A stretch of 64,000 nt of DNA from Ralstonia soli (GTDB lineage: Bacteria; Pseudomonadota; Gammaproteobacteria; Burkholderiales; Burkholderiaceae): positions 283,353-347,352 of the forward strand of contig NZ_JAMXHT010000008.1 in the NCBI RefSeq assembly GCF_023955655.1, in the 5' to 3' direction. Under the pieces are notes generated by a model. That model searched no databases, was not told where the DNA came from, and saw nothing but the letters and a program-made list of their open reading frames with translations. Positions 1-8,659 of the stretch are shown piece by piece (position 1 is the first letter of the stretch; the number at the start of each line of letters is the position of its first letter). The position numbers and the translations under genes are program-made.

Positions 1-1032
1 TCGGCGGTGTTTGCGTACGCCGCCAACTACGGCAACAACGCAGCGCTGGGGCCGGTGGTCAACCGCATCGTGCACAAGCACGCCGCCGTGGGCATCAAGC
101 CGAGCCACTACCCGATCGTCGCGCGCCATCTGCTGGGTGCGATTGCCGAGGTGCTGGGCGATGCCGCCACACCGGACTTGATTGCCGCCTGGGACGAAGC
201 CTACTGGCTGCTCGCCGCTGAGCTGATCGCTGCGGAGGCACGCCTGTACCAGCACACCGGCAGCGGCCCCGACCACCGCCAGCCGGTGCGCATCGTGGAG
301 CGCCGCCAGCAGGCAGAAGACGTGGTCTCATTCACGCTCGAAGCCGTGGGTGATGCGCCGCTGGCCGACTTCCTGCCGGGCCAGTACATCTCGGTGCAGG
401 TGGATGTGGCGCCCGGCGTGCTGCAACAGCGTCAGTACAGCCTGTCGGATGCGCCGAACGGCCGCACCTGGCGCATCTCGGTCAAGCGCGATGCCGGCGA
501 TGCTGATCGCCCGGCCGGTACGGTGTCGAGCTGGCTGCACGCCAACGCCCGCGAAGGCGATGTCCTGCTCGTCAGCCAGTCGTACGGCGATTTCGTGCCG
601 CAACTTGCCACCGACAATCCGATCGTGCTGATGTCGGCCGGTGTCGGCATCACGCCGATGATCTCGGCGCTCAACACGCTCGCGCAGCAGAACAGTGCGC
701 GCAAGATCGTGTTCAGCCATGCCGATCGCGCGGCCTCGCACGTGGCGCACGTCGATGACCTGGAGCGCGCGGCGCAGGCGCTGCCTGCGTTCGAAGCGCA
801 CGTGTTCCTGGAGTCCGGCGAAGACGCACGGTTTGCAGCGCGCCCGGCCCAGCCTGGCCGCATGCGCGTTGACAGCTTCATCCACGACAACGCAATCGAT
901 GCGGACTTCTACCTCTGCGGTCCGCTACCGTTCATGCAGGCACAGCGCGCGGCGCTGCTTGCCAACGGCGTGCCGTCGGCGCGTATCCACCGCGAAGTGT
1001 TCGGCCCGGATCTGCTGGACGACATTCTCTGA
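1..1032 (+). CDS. hmp: Flavohemoglobin (nitric oxide dioxygenase), 5'-truncated by window edge
   Basis: Converts NO to nitrate with O2 and NAD(P)H in the cytoplasm. The frame is open from base 1, so the start lies outside; compared with E. coli Hmp about 58 N-terminal residues (distal haem pocket) are missing. Visible parts are the C-terminal half of the globin domain, with the likely proximal haem histidine at fragment residue 27 (VHKHAAVGIKP), then the FAD-binding barrel (RQYSLSDAP), the NAD-binding motif (SAGVGITPM) and the C-terminal FYLCGP motif. It ends FGPDLLDDIL like other family members. An NsrR or NorR site would lie upstream and cannot be seen. Confidence 0.96.
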   Translation, partial: SAVFAYAANYGNNAALGPVVNRIVHKHAAVGIKPSHYPIVARHLLGAIAEVLGDAATPDLIAAWDEAYWLLAAELIAAEARLYQHTGSGPDHRQPVRIVERRQQAEDVVSFTLEAVGDAPLADFLPGQYISVQVDVAPGVLQQRQYSLSDAPNGRTWRISVKRDAGDADRPAGTVSSWLHANAREGDVLLVSQSYGDFVPQLATDNPIVLMSAGVGITPMISALNTLAQQNSARKIVFSHADRAASHVAHVDDLERAAQALPAFEAHVFLESGEDARFAARPAQPGRMRVDSFIHDNAIDADFYLCGPLPFMQAQRAALLANGVPSARIHREVFGPDLLDDIL

Positions 1033-1237
1033 ACGGAACCACGGCGTTCACCATGCCCCGCCAAGCGCCCCTGCTCACCACTGGCCGTTCCACTTGCTGG
1101 TCGGAGCCTTGGCCGCGCTGGGCATGGCGTTGTGGGCGGACGGGCGAGAAGGCGGAACTCGCAGCATGCAGCCGTGTGGGCGGCTTTCCGTAGAATGGCG
1201 CAGCTCCCTCGCCTCGTTTGCGCCCATTCTGCCCACG

Positions 1238-2695
1238 ATGGATGTCCACCTGACAATCCAGGGCCGGCATGACCTTGCTGGCCAGCTCTATCGACAACTC
1301 CGCACCGCCATCCTTGACGGTCGGCTTGTGCCGGGCGAGCGTCTGCCCTCCACGCGCGATCTTGCGCTGCAGATCGGCGTGTCGCGCAAGACCACGCTCG
1401 ACGTGTTCGAGCGCCTCATCGCCGAGGGCTATCTGCAGTCGCGCACCGGTGCCGGCACCTTCGTTGCCGAAGCCACGCAAGGTCTGCGCGCCCGCACGCA
1501 GGCCGCCTCACCCGCGGCGCAACTCGCTTCACCCGCCCCGCCCGTCCGCACGTTCGATACCCCGTGGAACAACGTGGCGCCCGTGCTGCCCATGCCGCGC
1601 ACGAATATCGTCTACGACTTTGTTGGTGGGGTGACGGAGAAGCGCCTCTTTCCCTTTGATGTGTGGCGCCGCTGCGTGGCACACGCGCTTCGGCAGCAGG
1701 CACGCGGGCGAGGTGGGTATCACGATCCGGCGGGCGATCAGGCATTGCGGCTGGCCATCGCGCGCTACCTGGCGTTCAGCCGTGCGGTGGTGTGTGCATG
1801 GGCCGATATCGTCGTCACGAACGGCGCGCAGCAGGCCATTGATCTGATTGCCCGCGTGCTGGTGCACCCCGGTGATACGGTGGCCGTGGAAGACCCCGGC
1901 TACCCGCCCACGCGCATCGCGCTGCAGGCGCTGGGCGCCAACGTGGTGCCGGTACCGGTGGATGCCGAGGGGCTGGTGGTCGAGGCGCTGCCGCCGTACG
2001 CCAAGCTCGTCTACGTAACGCCGTCGCACCAGTTTCCGCTGGGCATGCCGATGAGCCTCGCGCGCCGGGCGCAACTGCTCGACTGGGCGCAGCGCCATGA
2101 TGCGCTCATCGTGGAAGACGACTACGACAGCGAGTTCCGCTTCGACGGCCGCCCGATGGAGTCGCTCAAGAGCCTGGACACCGACGGTTGCGTGGCCTAC
2201 GTGGGCACCTTCTCCAAGACGATCTTTCCGGAGCTGCGCATCGGTTACGTGGTGCCGCCGGCTTCGTTGGCGGCGCCATTGCGGCACGCCAAACAGGTGG
2301 CCGACTGGCACAGTGAATCGCTCATGCAGGCCGCGCTCGCCAAGTTCATGCTTGATGGCGATTTCGGCAAATACCTGCGCCGCATGCACAAGGAATACGC
2401 CGCGCGTCGTAATGCGCTGCTGCGCCATCTGCGTGGCCCGCTGGCGCCGTGGCTGGCGCCGATGCCGTCAGCCGCCGGCATTCACATGGCGGCGCAGTTG
2501 CAGACGCCGTTGCCGGAAGTCGAACTCGTCAAGCTGGCCGAACGTGTGGGTGTGGGGTTATATGGCACGTCACGCATGTTCGTGGCGCGGCCTCCTCAGC
2601 CCGGCCTGCTGATCGGCTACGGCCATGTGAACGTGGCGGAGATCGACGCGGGGCTCGGCCAGCTGGCGGACGAGCTCGCCCGGGTGGCTACCTGA
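1238..2695 (+). CDS. MocR/PdxR-family transcriptional regulator (GntR HTH fused to aminotransferase fold)
   Basis: 485 aa from the ATG that opens MDVHLTIQGRHDLAG. Residues about 10-75 form a GntR winged helix (LYRQLRTAILDGRL, LPSTRDLALQIGVSRKT). After a Pro/Ala-rich linker comes a fold-type I PLP domain with VEDDYDSEFRFDG and the Schiff-base lysine region YVGTFSKTIFPELRIGY. MocR proteins usually use PLP or an amino acid as effector. They are often divergent from their target; here the next gene is co-directional, so the target is not clear. The frame is open further upstream, but residues before this ATG do not resemble the family. Confidence 0.9.
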   Translation: MDVHLTIQGRHDLAGQLYRQLRTAILDGRLVPGERLPSTRDLALQIGVSRKTTLDVFERLIAEGYLQSRTGAGTFVAEATQGLRARTQAASPAAQLASPAPPVRTFDTPWNNVAPVLPMPRTNIVYDFVGGVTEKRLFPFDVWRRCVAHALRQQARGRGGYHDPAGDQALRLAIARYLAFSRAVVCAWADIVVTNGAQQAIDLIARVLVHPGDTVAVEDPGYPPTRIALQALGANVVPVPVDAEGLVVEALPPYAKLVYVTPSHQFPLGMPMSLARRAQLLDWAQRHDALIVEDDYDSEFRFDGRPMESLKSLDTDGCVAYVGTFSKTIFPELRIGYVVPPASLAAPLRHAKQVADWHSESLMQAALAKFMLDGDFGKYLRRMHKEYAARRNALLRHLRGPLAPWLAPMPSAAGIHMAAQLQTPLPEVELVKLAERVGVGLYGTSRMFVARPPQPGLLIGYGHVNVAEIDAGLGQLADELARVAT

Positions 2696-2774
2696 TATTC
2701 GTGTCGATTGGCGATTTCAAGGTGCCACTGCGGTGCCTAGACTGGCTCCTATCCTCAAGTACAGGAGCCCCGCC

Positions 2775-3212
2775 ATGGAACCCCGCCTCGATTTCTATCA
2801 AAGCAGCCCCGCCGCCATTCAGGCCGTCGTGGGCCTCGAAAAAGCCCTCGGCAAGAGCACGCTGGAAAAGCCGTTGACCGAACTCGTGCGCCTGCGCGCC
2901 TCGCAGATCAACGGCTGCGCCTACTGCGTCGATCTGCACACCGCCGATGCCCGCAAGGGCGGCGAAGACAACCGCCGCCTGGCCACGGTCTCCGTCTGGC
3001 ACGAAACGCCGTTCTTCACCGACCGCGAACGCGCCGCGCTGGCGTGGACGGAAGCCGTCACCCTCGTCAGTGAAACCCGCGTGCCCGACGATGTGTGGCA
3101 AGCCGCACGCGCGCAGTTTTCCGATGCGGAACTGGTCGACCTGACCCTGCTGGTCTGCACCATCAACACGTGGAACCGGCTGGCGATCAGCTTTCGCAAG
3201 CTGCCGAGTTGA
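2775..3212 (+). CDS. Carboxymuconolactone decarboxylase / AhpD-like alkylhydroperoxidase
   Basis: 145 aa. Carries the AhpD-type redox signature CAYCVDLH (CxxC followed by H), the active site that reduces hydroperoxides in this fold. All-helical, single-domain protein of usual length. An AGGAG lies 8 bases before the ATG. It lies 79 bp after the MocR gene and may be its target (inference). The true reductant and peroxide substrate cannot be read from sequence. Confidence 0.88.
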   Translation: MEPRLDFYQSSPAAIQAVVGLEKALGKSTLEKPLTELVRLRASQINGCAYCVDLHTADARKGGEDNRRLATVSVWHETPFFTDRERAALAWTEAVTLVSETRVPDDVWQAARAQFSDAELVDLTLLVCTINTWNRLAISFRKLPS

Positions 3213-3260
3213 GCGCCGCATATACTGCCTCGCACGGCGCGCGCCGCACACGGAGGCAAC

Positions 3261-3707
3261 ATGCTGCACAACGTCCGCACCCTGAGCATCAACGTCGAAC
3301 GTCATTTCGACGACGTGGCCATGTTCCTGGCCGAGCCGCTGAACTTTCCGATCTGGGCGACCGGCCTGTCGGAGGGGCTCGCGCCCGGCACGCAGGGTTC
3401 GGGCGCGGCACCCGACGAGTGGATCGCCAAGGGGCCCGTGGCCAGCGACGGCAATGACGGCAACGCAGGCAGCGTGTTCATCCGCTTCAGCCCGCCCAAC
3501 ACCTTCGGCATTGCCGACCACTGGGTCCGCCTGCCGGACGGCTCGGTCGTCTATGTGCCGCTGCGCGTGGTGCGCAACGGCGCCGGCACCACGGTCTCGC
3601 TCACGCTGTTTCAGCAGCCCAACATGGATGACGCGCAGTTCGAAGCCGATGCTGAATGGGTGCAGCGCGATCTGGTCAAGCTGAAGATGGTGCTGGAAGC
3701 GGAGTAA
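3261..3707 (+). CDS. SRPBCC-family protein of unknown ligand
   Basis: 148 aa, cytoplasmic. The N-terminus (SINVERHFDDVAMFLAEPLNFPIWA) and the alternating strand pattern fit the START/polyketide-cyclase (SRPBCC) helix-grip fold, which binds hydrophobic ligands. GGAGG lies 8 bases before the ATG. It follows the AhpD-like gene by 48 bp and may share its transcript. No catalytic residues are recognisable; function unknown. Confidence 0.72.
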   Translation: MLHNVRTLSINVERHFDDVAMFLAEPLNFPIWATGLSEGLAPGTQGSGAAPDEWIAKGPVASDGNDGNAGSVFIRFSPPNTFGIADHWVRLPDGSVVYVPLRVVRNGAGTTVSLTLFQQPNMDDAQFEADAEWVQRDLVKLKMVLEAE

Positions 3708-3721
3708 GGCTTGGAGCCTCC

Positions 3722-5014
3722 TCAGAGCTTCTCCACCTGCGGTGCTTGCGGCACCGCTTGTGGACCGGAGGGCGCGGAGGGCGCCGCCAGCGACGGGTCG
3801 CCCTGCGCATCGGACCCCTTCACCTGGCGCACCCAGAACACGCAGAACAACCCCGCCGCCACGGCCAGCCAGCCGTTGAACCCATAGCCTTCGATGCGGC
3901 CGCCCGCGCCGGCGGACAGCAGCAGCCCGCCCGCCCACGCTCCCACGCCCGTCCCCACCGACATCACCGCACTGTTGGCCGACAGGAACGCGCCGCGCAC
4001 CTGCGGGGCGGGCACCGTCGTCATCAGCGCCTGCATCGGCACCATGCGGCTGGAGAGGACCACCATGAAGCACGGGAAGAACAGCAGGATGCCGACGTAG
4101 GGCCAGTCAGGCAGATGCGTCATTACCAGCACGGGAATGAACGCCAGCAGCGCGGCGGCCACGAACACGCGGCGGCGGCCGTAGCGGTCGGCCAGCTTGC
4201 CCACGGCGCGCGAGGTGAAGAACGATGCCGCACCGCCCGCCACATACAACCACGACAGGTTTTGGGGCGCGATGCCATGGTTGGCCACCAGTACCGGCGA
4301 GATGAACGGAATCACCAGCATGTGCGAGCCCATCATCACGAAGGTCAGCACAAAGGCGCGCAGATGGTGCGGGTTGGTGAGCAACTGCCATAGGCCGGCG
4401 AGGATCTCCGCGAGCGTCTGGCTACGCTTGCCGACCAGGTGTTCGGCCAGCGGCGGAATGGTCTGCCGCGCGCCCACCCAGATCAGCACGGTCAGCGCCG
4501 TCAGCAGGAAGAATGGCGCCGACCAGCCGAAGTGCGCGCCGATCGCAATGCCCACCGGCACGCCCGCCATGGCGGCCAACGCGAACGAGGACATCACCAC
4601 GCCGGTGGCGGCACCGCGCCGCGCGGGCGGAATCACATCGGACAGCACCGCCATGATGATCGACCCGAGCACGCCGCCCGTGACGCCCGCAAACGCGCGG
4701 GCAAACAGCAGCATGGCGTAGCTGCCCGACAGCGCGCAGGCCAGGTTGGCCAGCGTGAAGAGGCCGTAGACGGTCAGCAGCAGGCGGCGCCGGTCGAAGC
4801 GGTCGACATAGGTCGCCGCCAGCAGACCCGAGGCGCCCGAGCACAGCGAATACACCGACACCGCTGTGGCGAACGCCGCCGGGCCGATGCCAAACGTATG
4901 CATGATCTGCGGACCAAGCGGCATCATCACCATGAAATCCATGATGACGGTGAACTGCGTGAGCGCGAGGAGCCAGAGCAGCCGGCGCTCGCGGGAAGGG
5001 TCAAGTAAGGGCAT
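3722..5014 (-). CDS. MFS transporter (drug/sugar efflux type)
   Basis: 430 aa with about 12 hydrophobic segments. The MFS motif A-like loop between TM2 and TM3 reads YVDRFDRRRLLL, repeated in the second half as LADRYGRRRVF. The start chosen is MPLLDPSRE, just before TM1 (LLWLLALTQFTVIMDFMVMM); a longer frame exists but its extra residues are Arg-rich and would cover the regulatory dyad upstream. The C-terminus is a Pro/Ala/Gln-rich cytoplasmic tail. Substrate unknown. Divergent from the ureidoglycine aminohydrolase gene. Confidence 0.88.
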   Translation of the reverse strand: MPLLDPSRERRLLWLLALTQFTVIMDFMVMMPLGPQIMHTFGIGPAAFATAVSVYSLCSGASGLLAATYVDRFDRRRLLLTVYGLFTLANLACALSGSYAMLLFARAFAGVTGGVLGSIIMAVLSDVIPPARRGAATGVVMSSFALAAMAGVPVGIAIGAHFGWSAPFFLLTALTVLIWVGARQTIPPLAEHLVGKRSQTLAEILAGLWQLLTNPHHLRAFVLTFVMMGSHMLVIPFISPVLVANHGIAPQNLSWLYVAGGAASFFTSRAVGKLADRYGRRRVFVAAALLAFIPVLVMTHLPDWPYVGILLFFPCFMVVLSSRMVPMQALMTTVPAPQVRGAFLSANSAVMSVGTGVGAWAGGLLLSAGAGGRIEGYGFNGWLAVAAGLFCVFWVRQVKGSDAQGDPSLAAPSAPSGPQAVPQAPQVEKL

Positions 5015-5081
5015 GAGGGCGAATGAAGGAGAGGAAGCGCGCGCAGGCCGCCGCCTTAACCGGTGAGCTGGCGCGCTCCTT

Positions 5082-5123
5082 TTGTGTCGGAAAACATATC
5101 TTAAGATAGTTGTCGCGACACAA
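5082..5123. promoter_or_regulatory. Two-tier symmetric operator upstream of the MFS gene
   Basis: A perfect palindrome TATCTTAAGATA (5097-5108) is flanked at exactly 7 bases on both sides by the inverted repeat TTGTGTCG (5082-5089) and CGACACAA (5116-5123); all share the centre 5102.5. A further TGTCGCGACA palindrome overlaps the right arm (5111-5120). Position 68-109 bp before the MFS start suggests repressor control of the exporter. No regulator gene is adjacent. Confidence 0.6.
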
Positions 5124-5278
5124 GAAGTCAAACTTTATGGAGTGGATTCTGCGCCTCGTCGGCGTGACGGGGCGCGCAATGGGCTATTTCGCGCTCCGGG
5201 CCTTTCGTCCTCACCGGCCAGGGCGGACGCCCATCTTCAGTGGCAAATCGAATGAACAGCATCGCAACATTTAATTGG

Positions 5279-5294
5279 TCGATCGTGATCGACT
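5279..5294. promoter_or_regulatory. Perfect inverted repeat upstream of allE-like gene
   Basis: GTCGATC-GT-GATCGAC, two 7-bp arms with a 2-bp centre, about 86 bp before the start of the bicupin gene. Shape and position fit a dimeric repressor operator, but GATC-rich palindromes occur by chance. The rest of 5124-5379 shows no gene that I can support. Confidence 0.35.
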
Positions 5295-5379
5295 TCGCTA
5301 TCGTCAACGCCGCCCGCGTACGAACCGCCTGATGCTGTTTGCGCCCGGGGCCGGACCAACCCCATTGCCTGGATGCAGT

Positions 5380-6216
5380 ATGTCTAAAACCACGTATTAC
5401 GCGCCGCATGGCGGCCACCCGCCGCAGACCGATCTGCTGACCGATCGCGCGATGTTCACCGAGGCGTACGCGGTCATTCCGAAGGGAGTGATGCGCGACA
5501 TCGTCACGAGCCACCTGCCCTTCTGGGACAACATGCGCATGTGGGTGATCGCTCGCCCGCTGTCCGGCTTTGCCGAGACCTTCTCCCAGTACATCGTCGA
5601 GCTGGCACCCAACGGCGGCAGCGACAAGCCGGAGCAGGACGTCAACGCCGAAGCCGTGCTGTTCATCGTCGAAGGCGAGCTGACCCTGACCCTGCAAGGC
5701 CAGGTTCACAACATGCAGCCGGGTGGCTACGCCTTCATCCCGCCGGGCGCCGACTACAAGGTGCGCAACACTTCCGGCCAGCACACCCGCTTCCACTGGA
5801 TCCGCAAGCACTATCAGAAGGTCGACGGCGTACCGCTGCCGGACGCCTTCGTCACCAACGAGCAGGACATCCAGCCGCTGGTGATGCCGGATACCGAAGG
5901 GCGCTGGAGCACCACCCGCTTCGTCGACATGAGCGACATGCGCCATGACATGCACGTCAACATCGTCAACTTTGAGCCGGGCGGTGTGATCCCGTTTGCG
6001 GAAACGCACGTCATGGAGCACGGCCTGTACGTGCTGGAAGGCAAGGCCGTCTATCGCCTGAACCAGGACTGGGTCGAGGTGGAAGCCGGTGACTTCATGT
6101 GGCTGCGCGCCTTCTGCCCGCAGGCCTGCTATTCGGGTGGCCCGGGCCGCTTCCGCTACCTGCTGTACAAGGATGTGAACCGTCACATGAACCTGACGCT
6201 GAACCCGACGCGCTAA
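5380..6216 (+). CDS. allE: (S)-ureidoglycine aminohydrolase (bicupin)
   Basis: 278 aa. Converts (S)-ureidoglycine to (S)-ureidoglycolate plus ammonia in allantoin degradation. Two cupin domains are visible: the first around LFIVEGELTLTLQG with GYAFIPPGADYKVRN, the second around NFEPGGVIPFAETHVMEHGLY and YVLEGKAVYRLNQDWVEVEAGDFMWL, giving the His/Glu metal ligands of the family. Start set at MSKTTYYAPHGGHPP, which matches family N-termini. No other purine-degradation gene lies in the window, so it is separated from its pathway here. Confidence 0.9.
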   Translation: MSKTTYYAPHGGHPPQTDLLTDRAMFTEAYAVIPKGVMRDIVTSHLPFWDNMRMWVIARPLSGFAETFSQYIVELAPNGGSDKPEQDVNAEAVLFIVEGELTLTLQGQVHNMQPGGYAFIPPGADYKVRNTSGQHTRFHWIRKHYQKVDGVPLPDAFVTNEQDIQPLVMPDTEGRWSTTRFVDMSDMRHDMHVNIVNFEPGGVIPFAETHVMEHGLYVLEGKAVYRLNQDWVEVEAGDFMWLRAFCPQACYSGGPGRFRYLLYKDVNRHMNLTLNPTR

Positions 6217-6236
6217 GCGCCGGTCAGGTCGGACAA

Positions 6237-6271
6237 GAAAGCCCGCCGGTGCAGACCGACGGGCTTTTTTC
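6237..6271 (+). terminator. Rho-independent terminator after allE
   Basis: GC stem AAGCCCG(C)CGGT / ACCG(A)CGGGCTT with one mismatch, loop GCAG, followed by a run of T on the plus strand, 20 bases after the stop codon. Confidence 0.85.
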
Positions 6272-6304
6272 ATGGGTGATGCCGCTGGCGTTGCGCGCAG
6301 GCAT

Positions 6305-7084
6305 CTACTTGCGCGTCGCCACGATGAACAAGCGTGGAAACGGCAGCAGCACAGTGCCGTCGCCGAGCGTCGGATAGGCCGTGGAAACGGCGTCGCGGTA
6401 GCGCGCGAGGAAGGCGGCCTGTTCGTCTTCGTTCAGTGCCGCCAGGAACGGCCGTAGCGCGCTGCCCTTGAACCATTCGACCACCGCATCCGCGCCGCCG
6501 TGCAGGGGATGGTGATAGGTGGTGCGCCACACATCTACGCGCGCGCACAGCGGTTGCAGCATCGCGTAGTAGCGGCGTGCGTCGAATCGCTCGGTGCGCT
6601 CCACACCCTTGAGTTTGTCGGCCCACGGCCCGGTGGCGGCCACTTCGCGCATCCGCCGGTGTGCTGGCTCATCGAGGTTATCGGGCATCTGCACGGCAAG
6701 ATGCCCGCCCGACGCCAGCTTGCCGACCAGCTTCGGAAACAGCGTGTCATGCGCCGGCAGCCATTGCAGCACCGCGTTGGCGAGGATCAGGTCATACGCG
6801 CCCGGCTCGTCCCACGTTGCTATGTCGACGATATCGAAGCGCACCTCGGGCAAGCGCTTGCGTGCAGCCTGGATCATGTCGGCCGAGGCGTCGATTCCGC
6901 GCACGGCTGCCGCGGGCGCATGCGCCATTAACGCATCTGTTGAGTTGCCGGGCCCGCAGCCGATGTCAATGGCGATATGGATGGGGGTGTGCGGCACGGC
7001 GGCCAGCAGGTCGCGCACCGGCCGCGTGCGCTCGTCTTCAAACTGCACGTACTGCTTGGCGTACCAATCGTGTGGGGTCGTCAC
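6305..7084 (-). CDS. tam: Trans-aconitate 2-methyltransferase
   Basis: 259 aa, SAM-dependent class I methyltransferase that methylates trans-aconitate, a spontaneous by-product of cis-aconitate that inhibits aconitase. Motif I is IDIGCGPGNSTDAL, followed by GIDASADMI and the post-motif ANAVLQWLPAHDTLF typical of Tam. The GTG start at 7084 is chosen: it has AAGGAG seven bases upstream and gives the family N-terminus (DWYAKQYVQFEDERTRPV). An upstream in-frame start would add 18 unrelated residues. Divergent from a LysR gene. Confidence 0.92.
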   Translation of the reverse strand: MTTPHDWYAKQYVQFEDERTRPVRDLLAAVPHTPIHIAIDIGCGPGNSTDALMAHAPAAAVRGIDASADMIQAARKRLPEVRFDIVDIATWDEPGAYDLILANAVLQWLPAHDTLFPKLVGKLASGGHLAVQMPDNLDEPAHRRMREVAATGPWADKLKGVERTERFDARRYYAMLQPLCARVDVWRTTYHHPLHGGADAVVEWFKGSALRPFLAALNEDEQAAFLARYRDAVSTAYPTLGDGTVLLPFPRLFIVATRK

Positions 7085-7150
7085 GGTGTGCTCCTTGCGG
7101 TGGTCTCCGATGACGGAATTGTCGGCAGTCACGATCAATCAGTAAAATGA

Positions 7151-7165
7151 ATTCAATTTCCGAAT
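7151..7165. promoter_or_regulatory. LysR-type box in the tam/LysR intergenic region
   Basis: ATTC-N7-GAAT, which contains the T-N11-A core of LysR binding sites; it is also the centre of a longer imperfect dyad (CAATT-N4-AATTG). It lies 15 bp before the LysR start, consistent with autoregulation. Confidence 0.45.
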
Positions 7166-7180
7166 TGATTCATAACGCTG

Positions 7181-8077
7181 ATGAAAATCGACACGCTTGG
7201 GGTGCAGGCCTTTGTGGCGATTGCCGAATGCGGCAGCTTTACGCAAGCCGCCGATACCCTGCACGTAACGCAGACCGCGATCACGCAGCGGCTGCGCAAG
7301 CTCGAAGCATTCCTGGGCGTCGCGCTGGTGGAGCGCACCACGCGCCGAACCGAACTCACTGAAATCGGCCAGCGCTTTTTGCCGCAGGCGCGGCGGCTGC
7401 TCAATGAGCTGTCCGATGCGTTGACGGAGATTCGCGAGACCGGCCTGAGCCAGCGCGGCGACATCACCATCGCGTGTGTGCCGACGGTGGGTGTGCAGTA
7501 TCTGCCGCGGATCCTGCGCGCGTTTTCCGAGCACAGGCCGCATGATCGGGTGAAGATTCTCGATCACGCATCGGCCTCGGTGCTGCAGGCGGTGCTGCGG
7601 CGCGAGGCGGAGTTCGGCATCAGCATTGCGGGCGATCAGCATCCCGAGCTGGTGAGCGTGCCGCTGACGAGCGACCCGTATGTGCTGGTCTGCCGCGACG
7701 ATCATCCGCTCGCGAAGCGGCGCCGCATTCGGTGGGACGCGCTGCATCCCCACCCGCTGATCTTTGCCGGTGAGGTAAGCGGCAACCGCAGCCTGCTCGA
7801 AGGCGCGTTGAAAAGCAGCGGCGTGACGTTGCATTCGTTCTACGAGGTGCAGCGCAGTTCAACCGCACTCGGCCTGGTGGCGGAAGGGTTGGGCGCGGCG
7901 GTCGTGCCGCGGCTGGCGATCCAGAAGAATGCGTACCCGATGATCCGCACGATCGAGCTGATCGAGCCGGCGGTCTCGCGCACGCTGGTGCTGGTGACGC
8001 GCAAGGCGGCGCAGTTGTCGCCCGCGGCGCGTGCGCTTTATGACCGGATCATCGAAGATGCAACGTCCGCGCAGTGA
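7181..8077 (+). CDS. LysR-family transcriptional regulator
   Basis: 298 aa. N-terminal winged helix with FVAIAECGSFTQAADTLHVTQTAITQRLRKLEA, then an effector-binding periplasmic-binding-like domain (ITIACVPTVGVQYLPRIL, LGLVAEGLGAAVVPRLA). Length is standard. Divergent from tam with 96 bp between the starts, so tam is the most likely target (inference). Effector unknown. Confidence 0.93.
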   Translation: MKIDTLGVQAFVAIAECGSFTQAADTLHVTQTAITQRLRKLEAFLGVALVERTTRRTELTEIGQRFLPQARRLLNELSDALTEIRETGLSQRGDITIACVPTVGVQYLPRILRAFSEHRPHDRVKILDHASASVLQAVLRREAEFGISIAGDQHPELVSVPLTSDPYVLVCRDDHPLAKRRRIRWDALHPHPLIFAGEVSGNRSLLEGALKSSGVTLHSFYEVQRSSTALGLVAEGLGAAVVPRLAIQKNAYPMIRTIELIEPAVSRTLVLVTRKAAQLSPAARALYDRIIEDATSAQ

Positions 8078-8090
8078 CGGTGGTGGAGGG

Positions 8091-8113
8091 GCGCCGGTGT
8101 CGCGCACCGGCGC
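8091..8113. terminator. GC hairpin between convergent genes
   Basis: Perfect 9-bp stem GCGCCGGTG / CACCGGCGC with a 5-base loop, 13 bases after the LysR stop and before the end of the convergent repeat-protein gene. It lacks a clear T-run on either strand, so it is a weak or Rho-assisted terminator at best. Confidence 0.4.
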
Positions 8114-8134
8114 TCTCACACCACCCGTGGCCTC

Positions 8135-8443
8135 TCAAGCGCGCGCCCCTTCCGTGCTGCCCGGATAGCGCGTATCCCCGCGCCAGGCGAGCACGTCATG
8201 CGCGCTGGTCTGACGGTCCGCGCCTTGGCCATAGGGGTCGAAGCGGTCGTATTTCCACGACAGATAGCCGTAGGTGTCTGCCTGGCGATCGGCACCCTGC
8301 GTGTATGGGTCCGCCTTGTCGAGGGCGCCCTGCGTATAGGGGTCGAACTTCGGTTGGGCGGCCGAGGCGGGTTGTGCGAGGAACAGCGCGGCCGAAGCCG
8401 AAAGCGTGGCAAGCAGAGCCAGTGAAACGCGGCGGGTGTGCAT
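8135..8443 (-). CDS. Small exported protein with DPYTQGAD repeats
   Basis: 102 aa. A Sec signal peptide (MHTRRVSLALLATLSASAALFL, cleavage after ASA) precedes a mature chain of about 73 residues. It holds three copies of a 9-12-residue unit: FDPYTQGALDK, ADPYTQGADRQ and FDPYGQGADRQ. AAGGAG lies 7 bases before the ATG. It has no cysteines or membrane segment, so it is probably periplasmic or secreted. It is downstream of rcnA on the same strand but 216 bp away, and does not resemble RcnB. I do not recognise the family. Confidence 0.8.
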   Translation of the reverse strand: MHTRRVSLALLATLSASAALFLAQPASAAQPKFDPYTQGALDKADPYTQGADRQADTYGYLSWKYDRFDPYGQGADRQTSAHDVLAWRGDTRYPGSTEGARA

Positions 8444-8659
8444 GATGAACTCCTTGTGCGGTGAACGTGCCGTCCGGAGGCGGCATCCCATCGGATCACC
8501 GGCGGAGCGTGGCCGCCTGGATCCCACAGGTTGGTCGCGGCACACATGGAAACCTGATACTGCATCGGCGAAAAAAAACATTGCGCACCAGCCTGTACCT
8601 GCAGATACGCAGGCCAAGCGTCCGCGGATGCAGCCTTGCGCGAATGCGTGGGTACGTTG

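Noticed and set aside
2723..2742. Direct repeat GGTGCC as a MocR binding site before the AhpD-like gene
   Set aside because: Only six bases repeated once; too short to separate from chance in this GC content.
5128..6273. 381-codon leftward frame opposite allE
   Set aside because: Antisense shadow of the bicupin gene, rich in His/Arg/Val, no domain.
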